Shown: positions 1 to 6,949 of the stretch, piece by piece
Numbering within the stretch: the first letter of the stretch is position 1
Layout: the number at the start of each line of letters is the position of its first letter
Source of the DNA: Clostridia bacterium
GTDB lineage: Bacteria > Bacillota > Clostridia > Oscillospirales > CAG-382
Direction of reading: 5' to 3'
DNA: 35,126 bases
Assembly (NCBI GenBank): GCA_017620655.1
Contig: JAGAUT010000021.1
Coordinates: 1-35,126, forward strand
The notes under the pieces: model-generated
Database searches by the model: none
Seen by the model: only the letters and a program-made list of their open reading frames with translations
Told to the model about the DNA's origin: nothing
Position numbers and translations under genes: made by a program

Positions 1-1038
1 AGCCTTGTACTTACCTGTATCAAGGTTGAGAACAATTCTTGTTCTTACAAGGTTTGCCATATAGTAGTTGAAATTATCTACATCGGGAGAAAGAGAAGGT
101 TCTTTCTTGTTATTAAGCTTAACAGAAGTTGTGGTAGGACCGACATATGCATTACCGTTCAGCCAACCTGCAACAGCAATCTGATTGCCGTCGACATCGT
201 AGAAGCCGAAGTGAACGGTGTTACCTGCTGTTACCTTGTATACGGTTTCAAATACAAGTTCGCCGCTTGTCTGAGTATGGATACGTCTTGAAGTAGACAT
301 ATCGTCGTCAACCGCATAGTCACGAAGGATATTGGCATAGTTATTGATTGTACCGACTTCGGCAGAACCTGTGTAGTCAATTCTCCAACCCGAAGCACCT
401 GTATATGTATCGTGTGCACCAAGGTCGTGGAGAAGGTCGTCGATAAGGTAGATATGTTCTGCAGAGGAATATACGGTATATTCCTTTGTAACTCTTTCAG
501 AAGGGTTAAGAAGTCTGTCAACCATAAGAGCGATTTCATATCTCTTTACGGTGTTATTAGGCTTAAAGGAGCCGTATTCATCGTAACCTGTGATAATACC
601 TGCCTTCATGAAATTGGAAGCTGCCGCAAAGTATGCTGCATCGGGAGCTACGTCAATCATGTCAAGCACTTGGTTAATGGCTGTAAGGTCAATCTTACCG
701 CTTACTGCATTATAGAGTGCAGTAACAACCTGTGCTCTTGTAGGTATGTCTGTTTCAGCAGCAAACCCATGAACACCGTCTACAAATATGCCGTTGTTCA
801 AGGCATAGTTATAGTATGTGTCAAGGTTGTACTCCTGAGTAAGAGTTCCGTCGTTAAGCTCGCTGTGGAGTCTTACTGCAACCGACATAAGTTCCTTGGC
901 GCTGATTGTCGCTTCAGGTGCGAGGCTGTCAGTGCCGGTTTCAGTTCCTTCGCCTACAGCACTTGGTGCCGCAAAAGCAGTGAAAGCAAGGCACAGCGCC
1001 ATACAAACCGCTGTTATTAAAATTAAGTGTTTCTTCAT
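1..1038 (-). CDS. Secreted SLH-domain protein, C-terminus beyond left edge
   Basis: Open to the window edge: 346 codons are visible and no stop is reached. It starts at ATG 1038, with GGGGGA seven bases upstream. Two in-frame ATGs lie 15 and 21 bases further upstream, but the MKKH start gives a normal signal peptide (Lys-Lys, hydrophobic residues 5-22, cleavage near AFA-AP at 22-25). An acidic/Thr-rich linker follows, then two S-layer-homology-like repeats: roughly 75-115 (YALNNGIF...PTRAQVVTALYNAV) and 127-178 (FMKAGIITGYDEYGSFKPNNTVKRYEIALMVDRLL, seen in pieces). Residues after about 185 look like a beta-rich ligand-binding or carbohydrate-associated region. SLH domains usually tether exported proteins to secondary cell-wall polymers, so a cell-envelope location is likely. 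The catalytic or binding function would sit in the missing part and cannot be judged. Confidence 0.85.
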   Translation of the reverse strand, partial: MKKHLILITAVCMALCLAFTAFAAPSAVGEGTETGTDSLAPEATISAKELMSVAVRLHSELNDGTLTQEYNLDTYYNYALNNGIFVDGVHGFAAETDIPTRAQVVTALYNAVSGKIDLTAINQVLDMIDVAPDAAYFAAASNFMKAGIITGYDEYGSFKPNNTVKRYEIALMVDRLLNPSERVTKEYTVYSSAEHIYLIDDLLHDLGAHDTYTGASGWRIDYTGSAEVGTINNYANILRDYAVDDDMSTSRRIHTQTSGELVFETVYKVTAGNTVHFGFYDVDGNQIAVAGWLNGNAYVGPTTTSVKLNNKKEPSLSPDVDNFNYYMANLVRTRIVLNLDTGKYKA

Positions 1039-1105
1039 GGTATAATCCCCCATGTACATATTTTTAGTTATTTTAATTATACATCCGTAATTGTTAACAA
1101 ATAAA

Positions 1106-1132
1106 GCGGATTGCACAAAAACGGCAATCCGC
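1106..1132 (-). terminator. Perfect 9-bp hairpin, probable second terminator
   Basis: GCGGATTGC and GCAATCCGC pair perfectly around a 9-base loop. On the minus strand it is followed by TTTATTTG. It lies behind the stronger hairpin at 1158-1194 and just upstream of the SLH gene, so it probably insulates that gene. Confidence 0.5.
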
Positions 1133-1157
1133 ACAATTCTTCTTATAATATTTATGC

Positions 1158-1194
1158 AAAAAGACAATAAGATTTTTGAAAAACTTGTCTTTTT
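1158..1194 (-). terminator. Rho-independent terminator after the DUF3006-like gene
   Basis: AAAAAGACAA and TTGTCTTTTT form a 10-bp stem around a 17-base loop, directly after the stop codon at 1195-1197. The minus-strand 3' arm ends in a five-T run. Confidence 0.7.
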
Positions 1195-1362
1195 TTAATT
1201 AACGACTGAATATTCAAACATTTCCTCGTGAATTTTTGTTCCAACGTCTATGTTGGGCGGTAAAAGTGCAAGGGCAATGAATATTTCTTCGCCGTTTTCA
1301 ATGTTCTGAAGGTAGCAGTACTCACCTTCTATGCGTTTTACAATGTAGTCGTGAGGTAACAT
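1195..1362 (-). CDS. DUF3006-like small protein (55 aa)
   Basis: A 55-residue reading frame starting MLPHDYIVKR and ending FEYSVVN. Its start is fixed by AAGGAG seven bases upstream, which overlaps the stop codon of the preceding gene (gap 11 bases), so the two are co-transcribed and probably translationally coupled. The pattern VKRIEGEYCYLQN, then EEIFIALALLPPNIDVGTKI, resembles DUF3006 proteins: short beta-rich proteins with a conserved LPP turn, common in Clostridia and of unknown function. The match is by eye only. No membrane segment or signal peptide is present. Confidence 0.7.
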   Translation of the reverse strand: MLPHDYIVKRIEGEYCYLQNIENGEEIFIALALLPPNIDVGTKIHEEMFEYSVVN

Positions 1363-1373
1363 ATCATTTCTCC

Positions 1374-2144
1374 TTACATTTCCGAATATTCTTCAATCAG
1401 CTTCTTTAAAACTTTGTTTGTTGCAAGGTCGGCATCGCCGATTGTGCTTGAGCAGACGATAACGCCATCTGTCTCATCCTTTCTGAGAAGGTCAAAGTAA
1501 TATCTCGTCTGCTTTTCAAACAGCTTCTCATCCATAACGGCATTTACCGAAAAATCATAGGTATATACGCCGAGCATGGTCTTTTTATCCTTCGCCAAAG
1601 CAAAGAATTTATCGAGATACATCTGCATATCGTTTATTTCCTCCGGCTTCCATATCCAGAAGGTAACGCCGTCAAAGCAAGGCATATACACCGACAAATC
1701 CTTTTCCATTTCATGGGCGTAGAGCACGCACCAGAACTCGAGTCCCTTATCGTTGAGTGCCTTTTTTATGTCCATCAGCACCTCGGGAGTAAAGCGTTCA
1801 AGGCGTTTTGGCGAGAAAAAGTCATCTACAACGCCGCCGATTATGTTTTTGCCGTAAGGCAGAGCCTCGATTATATCCTTTGTGTTCCCCAGCCTGTCAT
1901 TAGGAAGCGGCGTCGAAGAATCCCCCAGCACCGACCAGATAACATTGTCAAGCGACGAAAATCTTTCAGCCATATCCTTATAAGGCGGCTGTATGTTTCC
2001 GCCGTAGGAAACGATAAATGAATTATTTATTCCGTATTCTCTGCCGAATTCTTCGGGTGTCATATTACAGTCAAGCCCCACAAGTTCATTATGCGAGCCT
2101 TCGAGATGTCCCCAGTTCCAGAGCTTATTTTTGAATATATTCAC
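1374..2144 (-). CDS. Unrecognised 256-aa protein, possible TIM-barrel fold
   Basis: I do not recognise this family. I place the start at GTG 2144 because AGGAGGAG lies a few bases upstream; the open frame extends further, but through the promoter. No signal peptide or membrane segment is visible. Regularly spaced hydrophobic strands alternate with helical stretches: WNWGHLEGSHNEL near the N-terminus, SFIVSYGG, VIWSVLGD, IIGGVVDDFFSP, LEFWCVLYAHEM, VTFWIWKPEEI, TMLGVYTYDF and TDGVIVCSS. That spacing, with acidic or aromatic residues at strand ends (the DDFF pair, the WIWKPEE run), suggests a (beta/alpha)8 barrel resembling sugar-acting enzymes. Catalytic function is not established. It is first in a two-gene unit with the DUF3006-like gene. 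Confidence 0.75.
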   Translation of the reverse strand: MNIFKNKLWNWGHLEGSHNELVGLDCNMTPEEFGREYGINNSFIVSYGGNIQPPYKDMAERFSSLDNVIWSVLGDSSTPLPNDRLGNTKDIIEALPYGKNIIGGVVDDFFSPKRLERFTPEVLMDIKKALNDKGLEFWCVLYAHEMEKDLSVYMPCFDGVTFWIWKPEEINDMQMYLDKFFALAKDKKTMLGVYTYDFSVNAVMDEKLFEKQTRYYFDLLRKDETDGVIVCSSTIGDADLATNKVLKKLIEEYSEM

Positions 2145-2176
2145 GGATTCTCCTCCTCGAAAAGAGTTTATGTTTA

Positions 2177-2204
2177 TTATATACTTTACTTTAAAAAAGT
2201 CAAG
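2177..2204 (-). promoter_or_regulatory. SigA-type promoter for the 1374-2144 gene
   Basis: On the minus strand, TTGACT (2204-2199) and TATAAT (2182-2177) are separated by 16 bp, about 33 bp upstream of the GTG start. Confidence 0.7.
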
Positions 2205-2271
2205 CAATATAGGGCGTTTTCGTTCATTTTTCACCATAAAAAATATTTTTGCAAAAAATCAAAAAAAGGTA

Positions 2272-2300
2272 TTGACAAACGCATATTTATTTGTTATAAT
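2272..2300 (+). promoter_or_regulatory. Consensus promoter of the tRNA operon
   Basis: TTGACA at 2272-2277 and TATAAT at 2295-2300, spaced by exactly 17 bp. Both hexamers are perfect consensus, as expected for stable RNA genes. The tRNA-Thr 5' end is 38 bases after the -10 box. Confidence 0.9.
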
Positions 2301-2337
2301 ATCAAACGTCGCAGGGAATGCGGCGTCAAAATTTAAT

Positions 2338-2412
2338 GCTGGTGTGGCTCAATGGCAGAGCAGCTGATTTGTAATCAGCAGGTTGGGGGTTCGACTCCCT
2401 TCACCAGCTCCA
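2338..2412 (+). tRNA. tRNA-Thr (anticodon TGT)
   Basis: A 75-nt tRNA including encoded CCA. The acceptor stem GCTGGTG/CACCAGC is a perfect 7 bp, the anticodon arm CTGAT-TTGTAAT-ATCAG exposes TGT, and the T arm carries GGTTCGA. The short variable loop makes it class I. It abuts the next tRNA with no spacer. Confidence 0.95.
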
Positions 2413-2497
2413 GGGGGAATTCCCGAGTGGCCAAAGGGGGCAGACTGTAAATCTGTTGTCAGTGACTTCGGTGGTCCGAATCCACCTTCCCCCACCA
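2413..2497 (+). tRNA. tRNA-Tyr (anticodon GTA)
   Basis: An 85-nt class II tRNA with a long variable arm and encoded CCA. The acceptor stem is GGGGGAA/TTCCCCC, the anticodon arm CAGAC/ATCTG exposes GTA, and GGTCCGAATCC forms the T arm. It starts on the base after the CCA of tRNA-Thr, so the two mature from one transcript. Confidence 0.95.
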
Positions 2498-2528
2498 AAA
2501 ACGACTTGCGAAGGCAAGTCGTTTTTTT
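2498..2528 (+). terminator. Terminator of the tRNA operon
   Basis: ACGACTTGC and GCAAGTCGT form a perfect 9-bp stem with a GAAG loop, extended by A/T pairs, then a run of seven T. It begins immediately after the CCA of tRNA-Tyr. Confidence 0.9.
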
Positions 2529-2615
2529 ATCCATTGCGAAAGCAATGATGATATTCTCGGTTCCGCCGTGATATTATTTCACCACCCATCAAACCCACAT
2601 CATCTTACATTCGTC

Positions 2616-2640
2616 CTCGTGCCAAAGCACGAGCTTTTTT
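2616..2640 (+). terminator. Hairpin with T-tract in a gene-free stretch
   Basis: CTCGTGC and GCACGAG pair around CAAA and are followed by CTTTTTT. The stretch 2529-2751 holds no gene. Before this hairpin, TGATATTC...GTGATATTATTTC looks like a fragment of an intergenic repeat; after it there is only the upstream region of the DUF1538 gene. Confidence 0.5.
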
Positions 2641-2703
2641 GTTTGTGTGTGCAGTAAATAAAGTGTTAACTTTAATTTATTTCACCTTTTTTCACCAATC
2701 TTA

Positions 2704-2712
2704 TGTTATACT
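2704..2712 (+). promoter_or_regulatory. Possible extended -10 promoter of the DUF1538 operon
   Basis: TGTTATACT fits an extended -10 element (TGn-TATACT). No convincing -35 is visible; two TTCACC words at 2681 and 2691 lie upstream at unsuitable spacing. It lies 40 bases before the proposed TTG start. Confidence 0.4.
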
Positions 2713-2751
2713 GTATATGTATGTAATTAGAATAAGTAGGTGAATATAAAA

Positions 2752-4275
2752 TTGAGAGAGTTATGGGTGAAAATCAAGGAGGCTCTGGTGTCGGCGCTTC
2801 CCATCACCGCCATAGTTTACCTCGTTGCACTGCTTCCCGTTTTTTCGTTCAACCGATATGAAATGGTAAGCTTTACAACGGGAGCTGTTCTTCTGATTCT
2901 GGGCATAGGACTTTTTAACCTCGGTGCCGACATTGCCATGACGCCCATGGGTGTTCATGTAGGTTCAGGTCTTTCGCGTCAGAAGAAAATAGGACTTCTG
3001 CTTGCTGTGTGTTTTGTCCTCGGTATGCTTATAACAATTGCAGAGCCTGACCTTCAGGTGCTTGCAAAGCAGGTGGGCTCGGTCATGAACGGAAAGCTTC
3101 TTGTTTACACCGTCGGCTTCGGTGTAGGTGCATTTCTTGTGATAGCAATACTGAGAATCATATTCGGTCAGCGTCTGTCCACCGTTTTAATGCTTTTCTA
3201 CATGCTTCTGTTTGCAATCTCGCTTATACTTTCGGTAAACGGCAAAATCGCCCTTCTGCCCATGGCGTTTGACTCAGGCGGCGTTACGACAGGTCCCATT
3301 ACAGCTCCCTTTATAATGGCACTCGGCGTCGGTATTTCAAGCGTTCTCGGCAACAGAAAGAGTCAGGAAAACAGTTTCGGTCTTGTAGCTCTTTGCTCCG
3401 TTGGCCCGATACTTGCTGTGCTTTTCCTCGGCGTATTTGCAAAAAACAATCTCAGCTACTCTGTAAACTACGGCTCTGTTGGAAAGGACGTTCTCGGTGC
3501 ATATCTTCAAAACGCTTCCCACGTTGCAAAGGAAATAGCAGTTGCACTCGGACTCATAGTTGTCTTCTTTATGCTTTGTCAGTTCTTCTTCCTGAAACTC
3601 AGTAAAAAACAGCTTCTCAAAATAGGCGTGGGTGTTGTTTTCACATATGCAGGTCTTGTTCTTTTCCTTACCGGTGTAAACGTAGGATACATGCCCTTGG
3701 GTTACAAAATGGGTATTCAGATTTCGACACTCCACCCTGCAGTTCTTGTAGCAGTCAGCCTCGTAATGGGTATTCTGGTAGTTCTCGCAGAGCCTGCCGT
3801 TCATGTACTTAATGCTCAGGTCGAGGACATCACGGGCGGATACGTCAAGAAAAAGTCTATGATGCTGGGGCTTTGTGCCGGTGTCGGTGCTGCAATTGCC
3901 CTCAGCGTTGTACGAATCATCTTTGATTTTTCGATTGTATACTACATCATTCCCGGATATTTCATTTCACTTGCCCTTTCGTTATTCGTTCCCCCGGTAT
4001 ATACCGCCATCGCCTTTGACTCGGGCGGTGTTGCAAGCGGTCCCATGACAAGCGGATTTATTCTCCCCTTTGCCATAGGCGTATGCGTAGCGCTCCAAGG
4101 AGAAGCAGCAGTCCTAAGGGACGGCTTCGGTGTTGTGGCAATGGTTGCCATGGCTCCCCTTATCACAATTCAGCTTCTCGGCTTCAAGGCAATAGTTTCA
4201 AACAAGCTGAAAGAAAAGCGTGCAATGAAGCGTATACTCGAAGCAGACGACGAATACATCATAAACTTTATGTAA
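2752..4275 (+). CDS. DUF1538 family polytopic membrane protein
   Basis: A 507-aa integral membrane protein with about twelve hydrophobic segments, which I place in the DUF1538 family (function unknown, probably transport). It is an internal duplication with an offset of about 249 residues: PMGVHVG (65-71) matches PLGYKMG (315-321), AEPDLQVL (98-105) matches AEPAVHVL (346-353), and FDSGGVTTGPIT (173-184) matches FDSGGVASGPMT (422-433). The paired DSGGV-GP motifs could line a substrate path, as re-entrant motifs do in inverted-repeat transporters; that is inference. I start it at TTG 2752 because AGGTGA sits seven bases upstream; an in-frame GTG at 2740 has no ribosome site. It is first in an operon with two PII-like genes, which suggests that transport is gated by a small-molecule sensor. 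Confidence 0.85.
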   Translation: MRELWVKIKEALVSALPITAIVYLVALLPVFSFNRYEMVSFTTGAVLLILGIGLFNLGADIAMTPMGVHVGSGLSRQKKIGLLLAVCFVLGMLITIAEPDLQVLAKQVGSVMNGKLLVYTVGFGVGAFLVIAILRIIFGQRLSTVLMLFYMLLFAISLILSVNGKIALLPMAFDSGGVTTGPITAPFIMALGVGISSVLGNRKSQENSFGLVALCSVGPILAVLFLGVFAKNNLSYSVNYGSVGKDVLGAYLQNASHVAKEIAVALGLIVVFFMLCQFFFLKLSKKQLLKIGVGVVFTYAGLVLFLTGVNVGYMPLGYKMGIQISTLHPAVLVAVSLVMGILVVLAEPAVHVLNAQVEDITGGYVKKKSMMLGLCAGVGAAIALSVVRIIFDFSIVYYIIPGYFISLALSLFVPPVYTAIAFDSGGVASGPMTSGFILPFAIGVCVALQGEAAVLRDGFGVVAMVAMAPLITIQLLGFKAIVSNKLKEKRAMKRILEADDEYIINFM

Positions 4276-4287
4276 GGAGGACGGTTT

Positions 4288-4656
4288 ATGGCTAACACAA
4301 TCAACGATCCGGCAATTAAAAAGCTGAAGCTGATAATCACAGTAGTAGACCGTGCAAAAGCAGAGTTTTACCTGGATGTATTCAGTCAGTTTGAAGTAAA
4401 CTTCCAGATGGTCACCGGCGGCAAGGGTACTGCAAAGTCGGAAATCATTGAAATGCTGGGACTAAATATCAACAAAGCAGTTATCATGAGCGTTGTCCGC
4501 GAAGATATGACAGGACAAATTATCAGATGCCTTGAAGAAAAGTTCAGAACCATCAAAAACGGAAACGGAATTGCCATTGCCGTACCCCTTTCGGGAGTTA
4601 TCGGCGTAAATATATATCAGTTCCTTAGCAACAACAAGCAAGGCAGGGAGGAATAA
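4288..4656 (+). CDS. PII-like signalling protein, first copy
   Basis: 122 aa with the alternating strand-helix pattern of the PII (GlnB/GlnK) ferredoxin-like fold: KLKLIITVVDR opens strand 1, and a B-loop-like segment (NGNGIAIAVPLSGVIGV, about 94-110) corresponds to GDGKIFVVPVE in classical PII. The T-loop region is short and lacks the uridylylated Tyr and its RG-Y context, so canonical uridylylation is unlikely. It follows the DUF1538 gene by 12 bases with AAGGAGG overlapping that gene's stop region. By analogy with GlnK and AmtB it may bind a metabolite and regulate the membrane partner from the cytoplasm. The ligand is unknown. Confidence 0.8.
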   Translation: MANTINDPAIKKLKLIITVVDRAKAEFYLDVFSQFEVNFQMVTGGKGTAKSEIIEMLGLNINKAVIMSVVREDMTGQIIRCLEEKFRTIKNGNGIAIAVPLSGVIGVNIYQFLSNNKQGREE

Positions 4657-4658
4657 CT

Positions 4659-4994
4659 ATGACTACAAACAATCATGAAGTAATATTTGCCATTGTCAAC
4701 GCAGGCTATGCGGAGGACGCCATGAGTGTTGCCCGTGAAGAGGGTGCGAGAGGCGGCACAATTATAAACGGCAGAGGCGTTGCGAGAGAAGACGAGGCAA
4801 CCTTCTTCGGGATCACAATCCATGCAGACAAGGAACTGCTTATGATAGTGGTTGAAAAGGAGATACGCGACAAGGTTCTCCATGCACTCTACAAACAGAT
4901 GGGCATGAATCAGAAATCCCAAGGTATCGTTTTTGCCCTTCCCGTTTCGGATGTTGCAGGTCTTGCAAAGGCTCCCGAAGAAAACAAAAACTGA
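4659..4994 (+). CDS. PII-like signalling protein, second copy
   Basis: 111 aa. It begins with EVIFAIVNAGYAEDAMSVAREEGARGGTI (given in parts), a PII-type strand 1 and helix 1, followed by a Gly/Arg-rich T-loop (INGRGVAREDEATFFG, about 36-51) and a B-loop-like segment near SQGIVFALPVSDVAGL. It differs clearly from the first copy, especially in the T-loop, so the two may form distinct homotrimers or mixed trimers. Its ATG is two bases after the previous stop, and GGGAGG lies inside the end of that gene, which implies translational coupling. It is last in the DUF1538 operon, before the terminator at 5013. Confidence 0.8.
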   Translation: MTTNNHEVIFAIVNAGYAEDAMSVAREEGARGGTIINGRGVAREDEATFFGITIHADKELLMIVVEKEIRDKVLHALYKQMGMNQKSQGIVFALPVSDVAGLAKAPEENKN

Positions 4995-5012
4995 AAGCAA
5001 GAAAAACATAAA

Positions 5013-5044
5013 GCGGCAGTCCATGCGGACTGCCGTTTCTTTAT
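5013..5044. terminator. Bidirectional terminator between convergent genes
   Basis: CGGCAGTCC and GGACTGCCG pair perfectly around ATGC. GTTTCTTTATTT follows on the plus strand and CTTTATGTTTTTC on the minus strand. It overlaps the stop codon of the minus-strand gene ending at 5041. Confidence 0.75.
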
Positions 5045-5841
5045 TTATCCTGTTTTTTGAGTCTTTCCTTGGCTTCTTCTACCGTCTCGCCGTCTTTTGT
5101 CAGATACTTATCAACAAACTTATCCTCAAGCTTTTCATAAGTTCCCACAACTGCGTTTTCAACCTTCTTGTAGCCGTCCACAACGGTTTCTTCTACCTTT
5201 TTGTAGCCGTCGACCACCTTTTCCGCAATTTTTTCATTTGCTTTTGCCAATTTTGACTTTGCCATATCTACTTTCTTTCCTCCTATAAGATTAATTCCGA
5301 GAAGCATTACCAGTATACACACACCTGAACCCGTCAACGTATTCATCAGCACAATGTCGGGTTTTGCCATTCCGTCAAAGGTCACAAGCATTGAACGCTG
5401 AAGCGACAGAACGGACACAAGTGCATTGCAAAATGAAATGTTTCTGAGTGTTTTTGTTATGTCGGAGCTGTCTTTCCCGACCCTTACAAGATTGATTATT
5501 GCAAGAGTTATTCTTATAAAGGCATATGCCGCCATGGCTATCATTACAATTTCGTGATATTCCTTTCCCCTGTCCTTTACTGCCGAAAGAATTATCATTC
5601 CCACAAGGCACAGGGACATGAACATAAGCATTATGCCTGCAAATCTTCTTACAAAGCCCGACTGCCCTTTGCCTGCCATCACAACCCCAAGTCTCATAAT
5701 ACTCAGAACAAGATAATATGCTCCCAGCGTTATGAGCCACCATGAGCCGAAGGCAAAGCCTGCTGCCGCATGAAGCAACGAAAAGGCAAGGTTAAGGGAA
5801 AGCGAGAGCTTTGTCCTGCCAATCAATCCCAGTTTTCTCAT
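5041..5841 (-). CDS. Membrane protein with 11-residue repeat tail
   Basis: 266 aa, family not recognised. Residues 1-190 hold about six hydrophobic segments, among them LAFSLLHAAAGFAF, YLVLSIMRLGVVMA and GIMLMFMSLCLVGMIIL. The last 75 residues are a charged amphipathic helix built from an 11-residue unit: KVVDGYKKVEE, TVVDGYKKVEN, AVVGTYEKLED, then KFVDKYL. Such 11-mer repeats form long membrane-surface helices in apolipoprotein-like and LEA-like proteins. Its ATG lies one base after the stop of the upstream gene, with no separate ribosome site, so translation is probably by reinitiation. It shares the TetR-controlled promoter at 6262-6290. Confidence 0.75.
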   Translation of the reverse strand: MRKLGLIGRTKLSLSLNLAFSLLHAAAGFAFGSWWLITLGAYYLVLSIMRLGVVMAGKGQSGFVRRFAGIMLMFMSLCLVGMIILSAVKDRGKEYHEIVMIAMAAYAFIRITLAIINLVRVGKDSSDITKTLRNISFCNALVSVLSLQRSMLVTFDGMAKPDIVLMNTLTGSGVCILVMLLGINLIGGKKVDMAKSKLAKANEKIAEKVVDGYKKVEETVVDGYKKVENAVVGTYEKLEDKFVDKYLTKDGETVEEAKERLKKQDK

Positions 5842-5842
5842 T

Positions 5843-6211
5843 TTATTTTATACCCTTGATTATGGGAATGAGCGACAGAAGCATTACAATTCCCACAAGA
5901 CCGATTATTGTGCCGACAACGAAGTTTTCCCAAACCATGCAGAAACACATACCGACGCCAAGCACAAGTGCACCAGCAACACCAAAAACGGTAAGTAAAA
6001 CATTCTTTGCACTCAGCTTTATCGGAGCTTTATTCTCCATCTTTCTCCAAACAAGAAGCGTTACAAGCCCGAGAACAAGGCCTACCGCACCGAATACTAT
6101 TCCCTCTTTGAAGGAATTCCATTCGGGAAGAAGTGCCATGCACATACCGAGAGCAAACAACACACCGCTTACCGTTCCTAGAATCATTGCTACAAAACTG
6201 CTTTTTTTCAT
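5843..6211 (-). CDS. Small four-helix membrane protein, TetR-linked
   Basis: 122 aa starting MKKSSFVAMI; the start is set by AGGAG nine bases upstream. Four hydrophobic segments are visible: 5-26, about 38-55, about 72-90 and 95-118, with a basic loop WRKMENKAPIKLSAK in the middle. There are no recognisable catalytic motifs. It is the first gene of a two-gene unit divergent from a TetR-family regulator and lies downstream of an operator-like site, so it is probably induced when the regulator binds its ligand. An envelope-stress or drug-tolerance role would fit the arrangement but is not shown by the sequence. Confidence 0.75.
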   Translation of the reverse strand: MKKSSFVAMILGTVSGVLFALGMCMALLPEWNSFKEGIVFGAVGLVLGLVTLLVWRKMENKAPIKLSAKNVLLTVFGVAGALVLGVGMCFCMVWENFVVGTIIGLVGIVMLLSLIPIIKGIK

Positions 6212-6230
6212 AATTTTTTCTCCTTTCATT

Positions 6231-6244
6231 ATTCCAACAGTTGT
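6231..6244. promoter_or_regulatory. Left half of a TetR operator pair
   Basis: ATTCCAACAGTTGT. Its reverse complement matches the site at 6305-6318 at 13 of 14 positions. It contains the -35 box of the TetR promoter and lies in the 5' leader of the divergent membrane-protein operon. Confidence 0.55.
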
Positions 6245-6269
6245 ATTTTTAATACATTTATAGTATAAT
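6241..6269 (+). promoter_or_regulatory. Promoter of the TetR-family gene
   Basis: TTGTAT (6241-6246) and TATAAT (6264-6269), 17 bp apart. The -35 box lies inside the left operator and the -10 box overlaps that of the divergent promoter. Confidence 0.7.
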
Positions 6270-6290
6270 AAAGGCAGAACAGAAAAACAA
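6262..6290 (-). promoter_or_regulatory. Promoter of the divergent membrane-protein operon
   Basis: On the minus strand, TTGTTT (6290-6285) and TATACT (6267-6262), 17 bp apart. The -10 boxes of the two divergent promoters share four bases, so transcription is likely to be mutually exclusive. Confidence 0.65.
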
Positions 6291-6304
6291 TCATCAATTT
6301 CGCA

Positions 6305-6318
6305 ACAAGTGTTGGAAT
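6305..6318. promoter_or_regulatory. Right half of a TetR operator pair
   Basis: ACAAGTGTTGGAAT, the inverted match of 6231-6244. It lies two bases before the ribosome site of the TetR gene, in its leader, so bound regulator could block its own transcript. Confidence 0.55.
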
Positions 6319-6330
6319 AAAGGAGAAAAT

Positions 6331-6852
6331 ATGAATACAAAAAACAACAAACGTCGAAAAGAGTCGGTTGAAAAGATTGAAAAGGCATTTATGGAGCTTA
6401 TACAGACGCAGGAGCTGAAGGAAATAAGCGTTTCGAACATATGCAAGATAACGGGACTCAACAGAAGCACCTTCTATGCAAATTTCACTGACATCTACGA
6501 CCTTGCAGACAAGCTCTGCGACAAGCTGGAAAAGGATTTTGCCACCCTGTTCACCGAAACCGACACAAGTATCAGAGAAAACAACGGTGCCGTAAGAATG
6601 TTCACTCACATGAAGGAGAATCAATTATTCTACAAAACATACTTCAAGCTTGACTATCAGGAAAAACACAAAATTTTTACATATGACACACAACGTGCAG
6701 AGAAAGATTTTGACAACAACCACATAAAATATCACATTGAATTTTTCCGCAACGGCATAAATGCCATAATCAAAATGTGGCTCCGGGGCGGTTGTGTGGA
6801 GTCACCTGAGGAAATGGCAAATATAATCAAGGAAGAATATAAGGGAAGATAA
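6331..6852 (+). CDS. TetR/AcrR-family transcriptional regulator
   Basis: 173 aa. The N-terminal DNA-binding domain shows the TetR pattern: a basic lead (KNNKRRKESVEKIEKAF), then the helix-turn-helix at about 31-58 (ISVSNICKITGLNRSTFYANF followed by DIYDL, quoted in parts). The C-terminal part is a helical ligand/dimerisation domain, possibly of the short Clostridial type with a terminal WLRGGCVESPEEMANII helix. The start has AAGGAG six bases upstream. It is divergent from two membrane-protein genes across a 119-bp region holding overlapping promoters and paired inverted operators. Autoregulation plus repression of the membrane operon is the natural reading. The inducer is unknown. Confidence 0.9.
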   Translation: MNTKNNKRRKESVEKIEKAFMELIQTQELKEISVSNICKITGLNRSTFYANFTDIYDLADKLCDKLEKDFATLFTETDTSIRENNGAVRMFTHMKENQLFYKTYFKLDYQEKHKIFTYDTQRAEKDFDNNHIKYHIEFFRNGINAIIKMWLRGGCVESPEEMANIIKEEYKGR

Positions 6853-6854
6853 AA

Positions 6855-6881
6855 AAGACGGCAGAAAATCTGCCGTCTTTT
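6855..6881 (+). terminator. Terminator of the TetR gene
   Basis: GACGGCAGA and TCTGCCGTC around AAA, flanked by A and T runs. Its 25 bases are identical to the terminator at 7724-7748. Confidence 0.85.
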
Positions 6882-6885
6882 CCTA

Positions 6886-6914
6886 TTGATAAATAATTTG
6901 TTTTATGCTATAAT
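6886..6914 (+). promoter_or_regulatory. Promoter of the GH25 gene
   Basis: TTGATA (6886-6891) and TATAAT (6909-6914), 17 bp apart, 35 bases before the ATG. Confidence 0.75.
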
Positions 6915-6949
6915 AACTTAAAATTAATCATCCAAGTAAAAGGTGTTTT

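Noticed and set aside
412..1020. 202-aa plus-strand open frame
   Set aside because: Shadow of the SLH-domain gene, which has a signal peptide, a ribosome site and SLH motifs on the other strand.
2740..2751. GTG 2740 as the start of the DUF1538 gene
   Set aside because: It lies inside the ribosome site of TTG 2752 and has none of its own.
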